A model generated the notes under the pieces. That model saw only the letters and a program-made list of their open reading frames with translations, did no database searches and was not told the DNA's origin. Made by a program: the position numbers and the translations under genes. Of a stretch of 64,000 bases of DNA, positions 27,349 through 35,877 are shown one piece after another. Origin of the DNA: Streptomyces griseoluteus (GTDB taxonomy: Bacteria; Actinomycetota; Actinomycetes; Streptomycetales; Streptomycetaceae). The number at the start of each line of letters is the position of its first letter. Positions within the stretch are counted from its first letter, which is position 1. The stretch lies in the NCBI RefSeq assembly GCF_004784465.1, contig NZ_SRRU01000005.1:1-64000 (forward strand). Direction: 5' to 3'.

Positions 27349-28941
27349 GTGGCGCAGGACACCAGAGAGCGCGCACCGAGGGCCAGGGGCCCGCGCGACG
27401 GAGGCTCGGGGCGGGGCGGCGGCCGGGGCCGCGCCGCGAAGGGGGGCGGGCGGCGCGCGCTGCGCTGGTCGGCGAGTGTGCTGGCGCTGCTGATACTCGG
27501 CACGGCCGGCGCCGGATACCTGTACTACCAGCATCTCAACGGCAACATCCAAAGGGGCGCGCGCAGCGGCAGCGACGACTCGCGGGCCCAGCGGACCCGG
27601 CCCAACGCGGACGGCCAGACCCCGCTGAACATCCTGCTGATCGGCTCCGACAGCCGCGCCTCCGCGGAGAACGTCAAGCTCGGCGGCAGCAAGGACAACC
27701 GCGACAACCCGCCCCTCGGTGACGTGCAGATGCTGATCCACGTCTCCGCGGACCGCAAGAGCGCCGCCATGGTGAGCATCCCCCGCGACACCCGCGTGGA
27801 CATCCCCGAGTGCAAGGACGCCAGGACCGGACGGGTCTACCCGGCGACCAACGACATCATCAACACCACGCTCGCCCGGGGCGGCGCCGGCTGCACGCTG
27901 GCGACCTGGGAGAACCTCACCGGGGTCTACATCGACCACTGGATGACGATCGACTTCGCCGGTGTGGTGCGGATGGCGGACGCGATCCGCGGGGTCGACG
28001 TCTGCGTCAACCAGAACGTCTGGGACCGCTCCACCGCCGCCCAGCGCGGCGGCTCCGGCCTGAAGATGACGGCCGGGACGCACAAGGTCAAGGGCGAGCA
28101 GGCCCTCCAGTGGCTGCGCACCCGGCACGCCTGGGGCAGCGACGTGATGCGCGCCCGCGCCCAGCACATGTACCTGAACTCGATGATCCGCACCCTCAAG
28201 GGCCAGAACGTCTTCACCGACAGCGGCCGGCTGATGGACCTCGCCGAGGCGGCCACCAAGTCCCTGACCGTGTCCGACGAGATCAGCAGCGTCAAGAAGC
28301 TGTACGACCTCGGCATGGAGCTGAAGGCGGTGCCGACCAACCGGATCACCTCGGTGACGATGCCGAACATCGAGGACCCGCAGAACAGTTCGCATGTGCT
28401 CCCCGCCCAGGGCAGCGCTGACAAGCTGTGGCAAATGCTCCGCGAGGACGTCTCCCTCGACAAGAACGGCAAGCCGGCCAAGAAGACGGTGGCGGACGCC
28501 GAGCCCGCCAAGGCGCCTTCGGCGGCTCCCGAGCGGCTCGGGGTGCAGGTGCAGAACGGCACCCGCAGCGACACCCTGGCCCCGGTCAGCGGCCGCGCCC
28601 GCGCGGTGGCGAGCGCCCTGGGAGCCAAGGGGTACGGCCAGGCCCAGGCGGACACCACGGCCGCGCCGGCCGCCGACGAGACGGTGGTGCGCTACCCGAG
28701 CGCCGACCTGGAGGGCGACGCCCAGGCGGTGGCCAAGGCGCTGGGCATCCCGGTGAAGCAGGTGGAACGTTCCACCGACGTCTCCGGCGTGACCGTCGTG
28801 GTCGGCGCGGACTGGCGCACCGGCGACACGTACCCCAAGAAGGCCGCCCCGAAGGCCGGCGACCTCCCCACCGGCACGGACGCCATCAACGGCTCGGACG
28901 ACAAGTCCTGCATGGACGTGTACAAGCCGTACCGCTGGTGA
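27349..28941 (+). CDS. LCP family protein 3 with LytR_C domain
   Basis: A 530-residue protein. The N-terminal 40 residues are Arg/Gly-rich and the membrane helix lies at about 44-63. The LCP domain has LNILLIGSDSRAS near 97, VQMLIHVSADRKSA near 122 and VSIPRDTRVDIPEC near 140, then QWLRTRHAWGSDVMRARAQ. A LytR_C domain starts at LGVQVQNGTRS near 400. The GTG at 27349 is preceded by GGGGGAGGGG at ideal spacing. An alternative TTG at 27286 overlaps the preceding terminator stem and was rejected. Likely role: transfer of anionic or other cell-wall glycopolymers to peptidoglycan. Confidence 0.9.
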   Translation: MAQDTRERAPRARGPRDGGSGRGGGRGRAAKGGGRRALRWSASVLALLILGTAGAGYLYYQHLNGNIQRGARSGSDDSRAQRTRPNADGQTPLNILLIGSDSRASAENVKLGGSKDNRDNPPLGDVQMLIHVSADRKSAAMVSIPRDTRVDIPECKDARTGRVYPATNDIINTTLARGGAGCTLATWENLTGVYIDHWMTIDFAGVVRMADAIRGVDVCVNQNVWDRSTAAQRGGSGLKMTAGTHKVKGEQALQWLRTRHAWGSDVMRARAQHMYLNSMIRTLKGQNVFTDSGRLMDLAEAATKSLTVSDEISSVKKLYDLGMELKAVPTNRITSVTMPNIEDPQNSSHVLPAQGSADKLWQMLREDVSLDKNGKPAKKTVADAEPAKAPSAAPERLGVQVQNGTRSDTLAPVSGRARAVASALGAKGYGQAQADTTAAPAADETVVRYPSADLEGDAQAVAKALGIPVKQVERSTDVSGVTVVVGADWRTGDTYPKKAAPKAGDLPTGTDAINGSDDKSCMDVYKPYRW

Positions 28942-28978
28942 CCGAGTGAGGGGCAGCGGTTCGCCGACCTGGAACCTA

Positions 28979-29006
28979 GGTGGCAGGTGGCAGGTGGCAG
29001 GTGGCG
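28979..29006. repeat. 7-bp tandem repeat, four copies
   Basis: GGTGGCA is repeated three times and followed by GGTGGCG. It lies in the 150-base gap between LCP 3 and the secreted-protein gene, about 85 bases before the latter's start, so its copy number could affect promoter spacing. Confidence 0.85.
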
Positions 29007-29091
29007 CACATCACATCCTGGCAAGTTGCCCACCCGTCACGTCCCCGAAATGATCACATCAAATCCTCAGGGACCTGACAGGAGATCAAGA

Positions 29092-29511
29092 ATGCACGTG
29101 GGCAAGCGCATTGGCTCGGCCGCGGCCGTCCTCGGCCTGACCGCCGTCGGAATGGTCGCGGCCACCGGTACGGCCGCGGCCGCCTCCTACAACGGCGGCT
29201 GCGGGTCCGGCTACAGCGTGATCGACTCCAAGGACGTCGGGGACGGCAACACCTTCCTCACCTACAACAGCTCCACCGGGTACAACTGCGTCGTCACGGT
29301 CAGCGACACGCCGGGTAAGCCGATGCACCTGAGGGCCGCGCTGCGAATCCACCGGACGGACACCGTGTGGAAGGCGGCCGAGCTGGACGAGGGCACCTAC
29401 AACTACTACGCAGGCCCCGTCTACCTGTACGCCTCCCACTCCTGCATCGACTTCGGTGGCTCGGCGAACTCGAGCTACTTCCAGGTCGACTACGGCGTGC
29501 ACTGCGGCTGA
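29092..29511 (+). CDS. small secreted protein, spore-associated protein A-like
   Basis: A 139-residue exported protein. The signal peptide is clear: basic MHVGKR, hydrophobic 9-28 and an Ala-rich cleavage region near TAAAASYN (about residue 31). The mature part of about 108 residues has four or more cysteines (CGSGYS, YNCVV, HSCID, VHCG) that could form disulfides, and a pattern of Tyr/Gly strands. I recall this pattern from the SapA-type spore-associated proteins of Streptomyces; the match is from memory. The ATG has GGAG upstream. Expression during sporulation would fit but is not shown here. Confidence 0.65.
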   Translation: MHVGKRIGSAAAVLGLTAVGMVAATGTAAAASYNGGCGSGYSVIDSKDVGDGNTFLTYNSSTGYNCVVTVSDTPGKPMHLRAALRIHRTDTVWKAAELDEGTYNYYAGPVYLYASHSCIDFGGSANSSYFQVDYGVHCG

Positions 29512-29519
29512 CGGTGATT

Positions 29520-29551
29520 GCGGAGCCCGGCAGATCTGCTCCGGGCTCCGC
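29520..29551. terminator. bidirectional terminator
   Basis: An 11-base stem GCGGAGCCCGG / CCGGGCTCCGC with a ten-base loop lies between two convergent genes. Confidence 0.6.
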
Positions 29552-29579
29552 GAAGGACAGCGACGAGGGCCGACCCTGC

Positions 29580-30614
29580 TCAGACGGCGTCGTTCTCCAG
29601 CACCGCCGGGCGGCGGGAGGCGATGACGCGCTTCGCCAGGGATCTGGGGCTGGTCAGGAAGCCGAAGCCCCAGGACATGTGCATGGTGGCGAGGGCGACC
29701 GGGATCTGGAGGCGGGCCTTGAGGGGGAGGCCCTTGCCGGCCGGTATCGAGCCCGCGGCGATGGCGGCCAGGTAGCCGGCGGGAACCACGAAGCCCCAGG
29801 GGGTCAGGGCCACTCCGACCACCACGCCCGCCGCGATGGCGCACACGGCGGCCGGCGGGGCGAGGTAGCGGAGGTTGATGGAGCCCTCGTGGTAGCGGGC
29901 GACGACATGCCGCCAGCGGCCGTAGTCCTTGTACTGCTTGGCCAGCGCCTTGATGCTCGGGCGCGGCCGGTAGGAGACGCGCAGCTCGGGCGAGAACCAG
30001 ATCAGGCCGCCGGCCTCGCGGATGCGGAAGTTCAGCTCCCAGTCCTGGGCGCGGATGAACTCCTCGTTGTATCCGCCCTGTTGCTCCAGCGCCTCGCGGC
30101 GGAACACCCCGAGGTAGACCGTCTCCGCGGGGGCGGCCGCGCCACCGGTGTGGAAGGCGGCGTTGCCGACACCGATCTTGGAGGTCATCGCGGCGGCGAC
30201 CGCGTGCTCCCAGTCGTTCTCGCCCTCGGCGTGCATGACGCCGCCGACGTTCTGCGCGCCGGTCTCCTCCAGGAGCCGTACGGCGGTGGCGATGTAGTTC
30301 GGCGAGAGGATGCCGTGGCCGTCCACGCGGACGACGACCGGGTGCCGGGACGCCTTGATCGCGGCGTTCAGCGCGGCGGGGGTCCGGCCGGTGGGGTTGG
30401 GGACCGTGACCACGCGGGGGTCCTCGGCCACCAGCTCGGCCGCGATCTCGTCCGTACGGTCCGACGAGGGACCGAGGGCGATCACGACCTCCATGTCGCC
30501 GGCGTACTCCTGCGCGAGGATCGCCTGGACGGCGCCGCGCAGATGCCGCTCCTCGTTGAGCACGGGCATGATCACGGACACGGCGGGGTGCCGCACGTCG
30601 GGCTTGGCGTTCAT
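29580..30614 (-). CDS. membrane glycosyltransferase, family 2
   Basis: A 344-residue GT2 enzyme. The Rossmann-like start SVIMPVLNEERHLRGAV is at about 13-29, VRVDGHG near 96-102 supplies the metal-binding aspartate, and the acceptor-side block GGYNEEFIRAQDWELNFRIREAGG is near 175-198. Two or three hydrophobic segments lie at the C-terminus (about 257-310). It sits inside the LCP cluster on the opposite strand and may make part of the glycopolymer that the LCP enzymes attach. Donor and product are unknown. Confidence 0.88.
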   Translation of the reverse strand: MNAKPDVRHPAVSVIMPVLNEERHLRGAVQAILAQEYAGDMEVVIALGPSSDRTDEIAAELVAEDPRVVTVPNPTGRTPAALNAAIKASRHPVVVRVDGHGILSPNYIATAVRLLEETGAQNVGGVMHAEGENDWEHAVAAAMTSKIGVGNAAFHTGGAAAPAETVYLGVFRREALEQQGGYNEEFIRAQDWELNFRIREAGGLIWFSPELRVSYRPRPSIKALAKQYKDYGRWRHVVARYHEGSINLRYLAPPAAVCAIAAGVVVGVALTPWGFVVPAGYLAAIAAGSIPAGKGLPLKARLQIPVALATMHMSWGFGFLTSPRSLAKRVIASRRPAVLENDAV

Positions 30615-30740
30615 AGGGGGCTCACGTTACCGCGAATGGGGGACACCATTGCGCGCCGCCGCGGCCGCGACGCGGGCTGGAGATCGTATCGGCCTACGGT
30701 GATCACATTCCCACGTACGGCCGCATCCCGGAGGTGTCCC

Positions 30741-32249
30741 TTGCCCAGACCGCCTCGGCCCCCCGCCCCGTCCGTCCGGGGTGCGGGGGGCGCTCCCACG
30801 CCGCCGCGCCGGCCGCGGCCGGCAGGCAGGGTGCGACGGGCTCCGCTCGCCCGCAGGCGGCGGCCGCGCTGGGCTGTGCGGGCGGTGACCGCGCTGTCGG
30901 TGACGGTCATGGCCTCGGCCGGGATCGGCCACGCGGTGGTCACCGGCCTGGACTCCGGCATCGCCCGGGTCGACGCCTTCAAGGACATGAAGAACCGGCC
31001 CCGCGCGGGCCACGGCATGAACGTGCTGCTGGTCGGCACCGACGGCCGGGACAAGATCACCGAGGCGGAGCGGCGCGCGTACAAGCTGGGCGGCGCGCCC
31101 TGCCACTGCACCGACACGGTGATGATCGTGCACATCTCGGAGGACCGGGAGCGGGCCAGTGTGGTGAGCCTGCCGCGCGACTCCTACACCGAGGTGCCCG
31201 AGCACGTCGACCAGAACACCGGCGTGCGGCACCCCGCGCACCCGACGAAGCTGAACGCGGCGTACGCCGAGGGCGGCCCCCAGCTCACCGTGCGCACGGT
31301 GGAGGCCATGACGCATGTGAAGGTCGACCACTACGTGGAGGTCGATTTCACCAGCTTCATGAAGACAGTGGACGCGCTCGGCGGGGTGAAGATCTGCACC
31401 CCGACCCCGCTGAAGGACTCCTACACCGGGCTCGACCTCGCGCCCGGCCCGCACACCCTGGGCGGCGGACAGGCACTCCAGTACGTCCGTGCCCGGCATG
31501 TGGACGGGGCGAGCGACCTGGGCCGGATGCAGCGCCAGCAGCGGTTCATGGCGGCGCTGATCGAGCGGGCCACGTCCTCGGGGGTGCTGTTCAACCCGAT
31601 GCGGTTCCGGGACGTGACGCGGGCGGTGCTCGGCTCGGTGCGGGCGGACAACGGGTTCGGCACCGACGAGCTGCTCGACCTCGGCCGGGCCATGCGGAAC
31701 TTCTCGCCCTCGTCCTCGGAGTTCACCACCGTGCCCATCGAACAGATGGGGTACGCCGTGAAGGGCATCGGCTCGACCCTGAAGTGGGACCCGGTCAAGT
31801 CCGAGCGGCTCTTCACGAACCTGCGCGACGACAAGCCGCTCGGCGCCCACCTGGCGACGAAGGCCACGGCGGCCACCACCGTCGAGGTAGACCCGCACAC
31901 GGTCCAGGTCCGGGTGGAGAACGGCACCGGCACGGCGGGGCTCGGCCGCAAGGTGGACGCGGCCCTCGCCGCGACCGGCTTCGCCACCACCCGCCGGCCG
32001 CTGACCGCCGCGCACCCCGTCGCCCGCACGGTCATCTCCTACGACCCCCGCTGGGACCGCTCCGCCCGCTCCCTCGCCGTCGCCATCCCCGGCAGCGAAC
32101 TCCACCCGACCCCCGGCCTCGGCCCCGTCCTCCGTGTGACAGCCGGCGCCGACTGGAAAGGCGTCCACCCGGTGAAGCCCCCTCAGATCGCCGCCTCGGA
32201 GGCCCCGGTGGTCCGGGGGGACGAGGTGGTGTGCTCCGGGGAGGCGTGA
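30741..32249 (+). CDS. LCP family protein 4 with C-terminal LytR_C-like domain
   Basis: A 502-residue protein. The N-terminus is Pro/Arg-rich (1-50), followed by a membrane helix at about 54-75. The LCP domain contains MNVLLVGTDGRDKI near 93, HCTDTVMIVHISEDRERASVVSLPRD near 125, TKLNAAYAEGGPQLTVRTVE and QYVRARHVDGASDLGRMQRQQRF. The last 110 residues (from VQVRVENGTG) form a LytR_C domain. The TTG start at 30741 is supported by GGAGG six bases upstream; no ATG or GTG nearby has a site. It is divergent from the glycosyltransferase gene. Confidence 0.88.
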   Translation: MPRPPRPPAPSVRGAGGAPTPPRRPRPAGRVRRAPLARRRRPRWAVRAVTALSVTVMASAGIGHAVVTGLDSGIARVDAFKDMKNRPRAGHGMNVLLVGTDGRDKITEAERRAYKLGGAPCHCTDTVMIVHISEDRERASVVSLPRDSYTEVPEHVDQNTGVRHPAHPTKLNAAYAEGGPQLTVRTVEAMTHVKVDHYVEVDFTSFMKTVDALGGVKICTPTPLKDSYTGLDLAPGPHTLGGGQALQYVRARHVDGASDLGRMQRQQRFMAALIERATSSGVLFNPMRFRDVTRAVLGSVRADNGFGTDELLDLGRAMRNFSPSSSEFTTVPIEQMGYAVKGIGSTLKWDPVKSERLFTNLRDDKPLGAHLATKATAATTVEVDPHTVQVRVENGTGTAGLGRKVDAALAATGFATTRRPLTAAHPVARTVISYDPRWDRSARSLAVAIPGSELHPTPGLGPVLRVTAGADWKGVHPVKPPQIAASEAPVVRGDEVVCSGEA

Positions 32250-32460
32250 CGCTGCGCGGCTTGGACGGGTATGGCGGTGCGGCACGGCCGCCCTCCCGGA
32301 CCCGGCGAGGAGCGGGCGGGGCGACGGTCGGGTAGGGCTGCCCATCCCGCCCCAGCGTCGGCGCCGACTACGGCGGGACACATGGTCTGGTGAGGCGGCC
32401 GTCCGGTACCAACGACACATCCACCGCCGCACTCCGCCCCTCACGGCAGGGCGCGGAAAG

Positions 32461-32478
32461 CGAGACCCGTGGGTCTCG
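32461..32478. promoter_or_regulatory. interrupted palindrome
   Basis: CGAGACCC-GT-GGGTCTCG lies 60 bases before the end of the thioesterase gene, in an otherwise featureless 290-base gap. The two-base centre makes it a poor hairpin, so a protein-binding site is as likely as a terminator. Confidence 0.3.
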
Positions 32479-32539
32479 GTGGCGCACCAGCGACGCGCGG
32501 TACGCGGCGCCGCGGTTGGTCGACGCTCAGCGCGGGCGT

Positions 32540-33088
32540 TCAGTCGGTGATGCCCTCCGCCGCGCGGCGTTCGCGGAGTTCCCGGATGGCTCGGCGGCGG
32601 GCGAGACGGTGGGTGCGGCGGATCTGGGCTTCCTGGTGGCGGCGGCGGTCGCGTTCGGTCTCGGGGAGGACCGGGGGGACCTGACGGGGCTTGCCGTCGG
32701 CGTCGACGCCGGTGAAGACGAGGTAGGCGGAGCCGACCTGGGTGGGGGGCGCGGACTCGTTCCAGCGCTCGGCGAGGACCCGTACGCCGATCTCCATGGA
32801 GGTGCGGCCGGTCCAGTTCACCTGGGCCTTGACGTGCACCAGGTCGCCGACGCGCACCGGCTCCAGGAAGACCATCTCGTCCATGGACGCGGTGACGGCG
32901 GGCCCGCCGGAGTGGCGGCCCGCCACGGCGCCCGCGGCGTCGTCGACGAGCTTCATGATCACACCACCGTGCACCGTCCCCAGCAGGTTGGTGTCGTTGT
33001 GGGTCATGATGTGGCTGAGGGTGGTGCGGGAAGCGGAAGTGGGCTTGCCCGGAATCTCCGGAGAAGCGGCGGGCGCCTGGTGTGTCAT
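32540..33088 (-). CDS. hotdog-fold acyl-CoA thioesterase
   Basis: A 182-residue cytosolic thioesterase of the YciA/BACH type. The hotdog core spans about 20-140, with NLLGTVHGGVIMKLVDDAAG near 34-53, whose Asp is catalytic in the family, and MDEMVFLEPVRVGDLV near 70. A basic C-terminal tail (about 140-182) rich in Arg is an actinobacterial addition. It hydrolyses acyl-CoA esters; chain length cannot be read from sequence. The ATG at 33088 has GGTGGGGG upstream. It is divergent from LCP 5. Confidence 0.88.
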   Translation of the reverse strand: MTHQAPAASPEIPGKPTSASRTTLSHIMTHNDTNLLGTVHGGVIMKLVDDAAGAVAGRHSGGPAVTASMDEMVFLEPVRVGDLVHVKAQVNWTGRTSMEIGVRVLAERWNESAPPTQVGSAYLVFTGVDADGKPRQVPPVLPETERDRRRHQEAQIRRTHRLARRRAIRELRERRAAEGITD

Positions 33089-33207
33089 GTCCCCCACCTT
33101 ATGCCGAAGCGGCTTTCGCGGAATTTATGTCGGGTTCGCAACAGAGGCGCTCCGATTTTCCGACAACCCTTGTAAGGCATCCGTGGGCACCCTGCACACT
33201 GGGGCGC

Positions 33208-34479
33208 ATGAATGACTGGCCCGAGGGATGGTCCGACGACGAGCGCGGCCCCCGCTACGGACGCGGCAGCGCCGGTGCGCAGCCGGAAGGCCCGCGCATG
33301 ATGCGGCAAGTACGACGCCCGGCCGCGCCGCCCGGCGCTCCCGCGCCGCAGTACGGCGGCGGTGTGCCCCGGCAGCCGTCGTACGTCGACGGCCAGGGTC
33401 ACGACGGCTACGACAGCGGTTACAACACCGGCCAGGTGTACGGCGGTGGCGGCCCGGGGGGTCCCGGCGCCCCGGCCGGTACTCGCGCACCCCGCCCGGC
33501 GCCCAATTGGGGCCGCCGGATCAAGGTCGGCGCGATCACCCTGGCCACCGTGCTGGTCGTCACCTCGGTGGCCACCTACTTCTGGGCCGACTCCAAGCTG
33601 AACCGGGACGTCGACCTGTCCCAGGTGATCGACCGCCCCTCGGAGGGTGAGGGCACCAACTACCTCATCGTCGGCTCCGACAGCCGCAAGGGCATGACGA
33701 GCGAGGACAAGAAGAGACTCCACACGGGGTCCGCCGAGGGCCAGCGCACGGACTCGGTGATGATCCTGCACGTCGGCTCAGGCGGCGACACCCTGATATC
33801 CCTGCCCCGCGACTCCGACGTGGTCGTCCCCTCCTACAAGGGCTCCACCTCGGGCAAGGTCTACCCCGCCACCGGCCGGCACGCGAAGCTGAACGCGACC
33901 TACGCCGAGGACGGCCCGACCCTGCTGACGCGGACCGTGGAGTACAACACCGGGCTGCGCATCGACCACTACGTGGAGATCGGCTTCGCCGGCTTCGCCA
34001 ACATCGTGGACGCGGTCGGCGGCGTCGACATCAAGATCGACAAGGGCTTCAAGGACAAGTACTCCGGCGCCGACTTCCAGGCAGGCGAGCAGACTCTCAA
34101 CGGCGAGCAGGCCCTCGCCTTCGTCCGTACCCGGCACGCCTTCGCCGCCTCCGACCTGGAGCGGACCAAGAACCAGCAGAAGTTCCTCGCGGCGCTGGCC
34201 CACCAGGTGGCGACCCCGTCGACCGTGCTGAACCCCTTCAAGTTCTATCCGACGATGGGCGCGGGCCTGGACTCCCTCAGCGTCGACAAGGACATGGGCC
34301 TGTTCGACCTGGCCTCGATGTTCTGGGCGATGAAGGGTGTCAACGGCGGCGACGGCACGTCCCTGAACATGCCCGTCTCCGGCTCCGTCGGCGGCAACCT
34401 CGTCTGGGACAAGGCGAAGGTGAAGACGCTGGTGGACGAGCTGAAGAACGACGAGAAGGTCACCGTCTCGGGCAACTGA
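33208..34479 (+). CDS. LCP family protein 5
   Basis: A 423-residue protein. A long cytoplasmic N-terminus (1-105) is rich in Pro, Gly, Tyr and Arg and probably disordered; the membrane helix is at about 110-129. The LCP domain fills the rest: NYLIVGSDSRKG near 150, QRTDSVMILHV near 180, ISLPRDSDVVVP near 196, KLNATYAEDGPTLLTRTVEYNTGLRIDHYVEI and AFVRTRHAFAASDLERTKNQQKF. No LytR_C domain is present, as in LCP 1. A strong bidirectional terminator follows. It is the last of the five LCP paralogues. Confidence 0.92.
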   Translation: MNDWPEGWSDDERGPRYGRGSAGAQPEGPRMMRQVRRPAAPPGAPAPQYGGGVPRQPSYVDGQGHDGYDSGYNTGQVYGGGGPGGPGAPAGTRAPRPAPNWGRRIKVGAITLATVLVVTSVATYFWADSKLNRDVDLSQVIDRPSEGEGTNYLIVGSDSRKGMTSEDKKRLHTGSAEGQRTDSVMILHVGSGGDTLISLPRDSDVVVPSYKGSTSGKVYPATGRHAKLNATYAEDGPTLLTRTVEYNTGLRIDHYVEIGFAGFANIVDAVGGVDIKIDKGFKDKYSGADFQAGEQTLNGEQALAFVRTRHAFAASDLERTKNQQKFLAALAHQVATPSTVLNPFKFYPTMGAGLDSLSVDKDMGLFDLASMFWAMKGVNGGDGTSLNMPVSGSVGGNLVWDKAKVKTLVDELKNDEKVTVSGN

Positions 34480-34492
34480 GCCCGTACGTGCC

Positions 34493-34529
34493 GAAGGCGC
34501 CTCCCCCGCTCGGCCGGGGAGGCGCCTTC
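34493..34529. terminator. strong bidirectional terminator
   Basis: A perfect 14-base stem GAAGGCGCCTCCCC / GGGGAGGCGCCTTC with a nine-base loop lies between convergent LCP 5 and the acyl-CoA dehydrogenase gene. Confidence 0.8.
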
Positions 34530-34537
34530 GTCGTCGG

Positions 34538-35698
34538 CTACTTCGGCAGGTTGCGGGCCATGACGATCCGCTGGACCTGGTTGGTGCCCTCGTAGATCTG
34601 GGTGATCTTGGCGTCGCGCATCATGCGCTCGACCGGGTAGTCACGGGTGTAGCCGTAGCCGCCGAGGAGCTGGACGGCGTCGGTGGTGACCTCCATCGCC
34701 ACGTCCGAGGCGAAGCACTTGGCGGCGGCGCCCTGGAAGGTGAGGTCGGCGTCGACGCGCTCGGAGGCGGCCGCGGCCTGGTAGGTCAGGGCGCGGGCGG
34801 CGGCGATCTTCATCGCCATGTCGGCCAGCATGAACTGGATGCCCTGGAAGTCCGCGATCGGCTTACCGAACTGTTTGCGCTCCTGGACGTAGCCCTTGGC
34901 GTAGTCGAGGGCGCCCTGGGCGACACCGAGGGCCTGGGCGGCGATGGTGATGCGGGTGTGGTCCAGCGTCTTCATCGCGGTGGCGAAGCCGGTGCCCTCC
35001 TCGCCGATCATGCGGTCGGCGGGGATGCGGACATTGTCGAAGTAGACCTCGCGGGTCGGCGAGCCCTTGATGCCGAGCTTCTTCTCCGGGGCGCCGAAGG
35101 ACACGCCCTCGTCCGACTTCTCCACCACGAAGGCGGAGATGCCCTTGGAGCGCTTGGTGGGGTCGGTCACGGCCATCACCGTGTAGTACTCGGAGACGCC
35201 CGCGTTGGTGATCCAGCGCTTGACGCCGTTGAGCACCCAGAAGTCGCCGTCGCGCACGGCCTTAGTCTTCATGCCGGCCGCGTCCGAGCCCGCCTCCGGC
35301 TCGGAGAGGCAGTACGAGAACATGCCGTCGCCCTTGGCCAGCGGGCCCAGGTACTTCTTCTTCAGCTCGGTGGAGCCGGAGAGGATCACCGGAAGGGAGC
35401 CGAGCTTGTTCACGGCCGGGATCAGCGAGGACGACACGCAGGCGCGGGCCACCTCCTCGATCACTATGACCGTGGCGAGCGCGTCGGCGCCGGCGCCGCC
35501 GAACTCCTCGGGGACATGGACTGCGTGCAGGTCGTTGGCGACCAGCGCGTCCAGCGCCTCCTGCGGGAAGCGGGCCTCCTCGTCCACCGCGGCGGCGAAC
35601 GGCGCGATCTTCGCCTCGACCAGCGAGCGGACGGCGTCCCGGAGCATGTCGTGCTCCTCGGACGGGCGGTACAGGTCGAAGTCAGCCGATCCGGCCAC
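34538..35698 (-). CDS. acyl-CoA dehydrogenase
   Basis: A 386-residue FAD enzyme that introduces the alpha-beta double bond into acyl-CoA. The N-terminal helical domain is intact, FAD is contacted by the LSEPEAGSDAAG block near 125-136, and the catalytic glutamate is in IYEGTNQVQR near the C-terminus. Length is normal for short/medium-chain members. It starts at GTG (MAGSADFDLYRPSEEH). A palindrome sits just upstream (35739-35752). No electron-transfer flavoprotein gene is adjacent; substrate is unassigned. Confidence 0.93.
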   Translation of the reverse strand: MAGSADFDLYRPSEEHDMLRDAVRSLVEAKIAPFAAAVDEEARFPQEALDALVANDLHAVHVPEEFGGAGADALATVIVIEEVARACVSSSLIPAVNKLGSLPVILSGSTELKKKYLGPLAKGDGMFSYCLSEPEAGSDAAGMKTKAVRDGDFWVLNGVKRWITNAGVSEYYTVMAVTDPTKRSKGISAFVVEKSDEGVSFGAPEKKLGIKGSPTREVYFDNVRIPADRMIGEEGTGFATAMKTLDHTRITIAAQALGVAQGALDYAKGYVQERKQFGKPIADFQGIQFMLADMAMKIAAARALTYQAAAASERVDADLTFQGAAAKCFASDVAMEVTTDAVQLLGGYGYTRDYPVERMMRDAKITQIYEGTNQVQRIVMARNLPK

Positions 35699-35738
35699 GG
35701 TCTCTCACGCTCCAAAGACGCTGTGATACTGACGCTAA

Positions 35739-35752
35739 TTACCGTTAAGTAA
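35739..35752. promoter_or_regulatory. palindromic operator candidate upstream of acyl-CoA dehydrogenase
   Basis: TTACCGTTAAGTAA (TTAC-N6-GTAA) lies 41 bases before the acyl-CoA dehydrogenase start in an AT-richer patch. TetR-type fatty-acid regulators bind sites of this kind; the regulator is not in the window. Confidence 0.4.
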
Positions 35753-35877
35753 CTGAAAGTTTAGAGCGCCGCCCCCGGCCCGCATAGGTGAGGTTGGCGA
35801 CAGCTGGAGATTTCCCCCGGTCGCGACACGACTATGCTCGGGGGCCGCATCATCGACGTACCCCGGCTGGAGCACCC

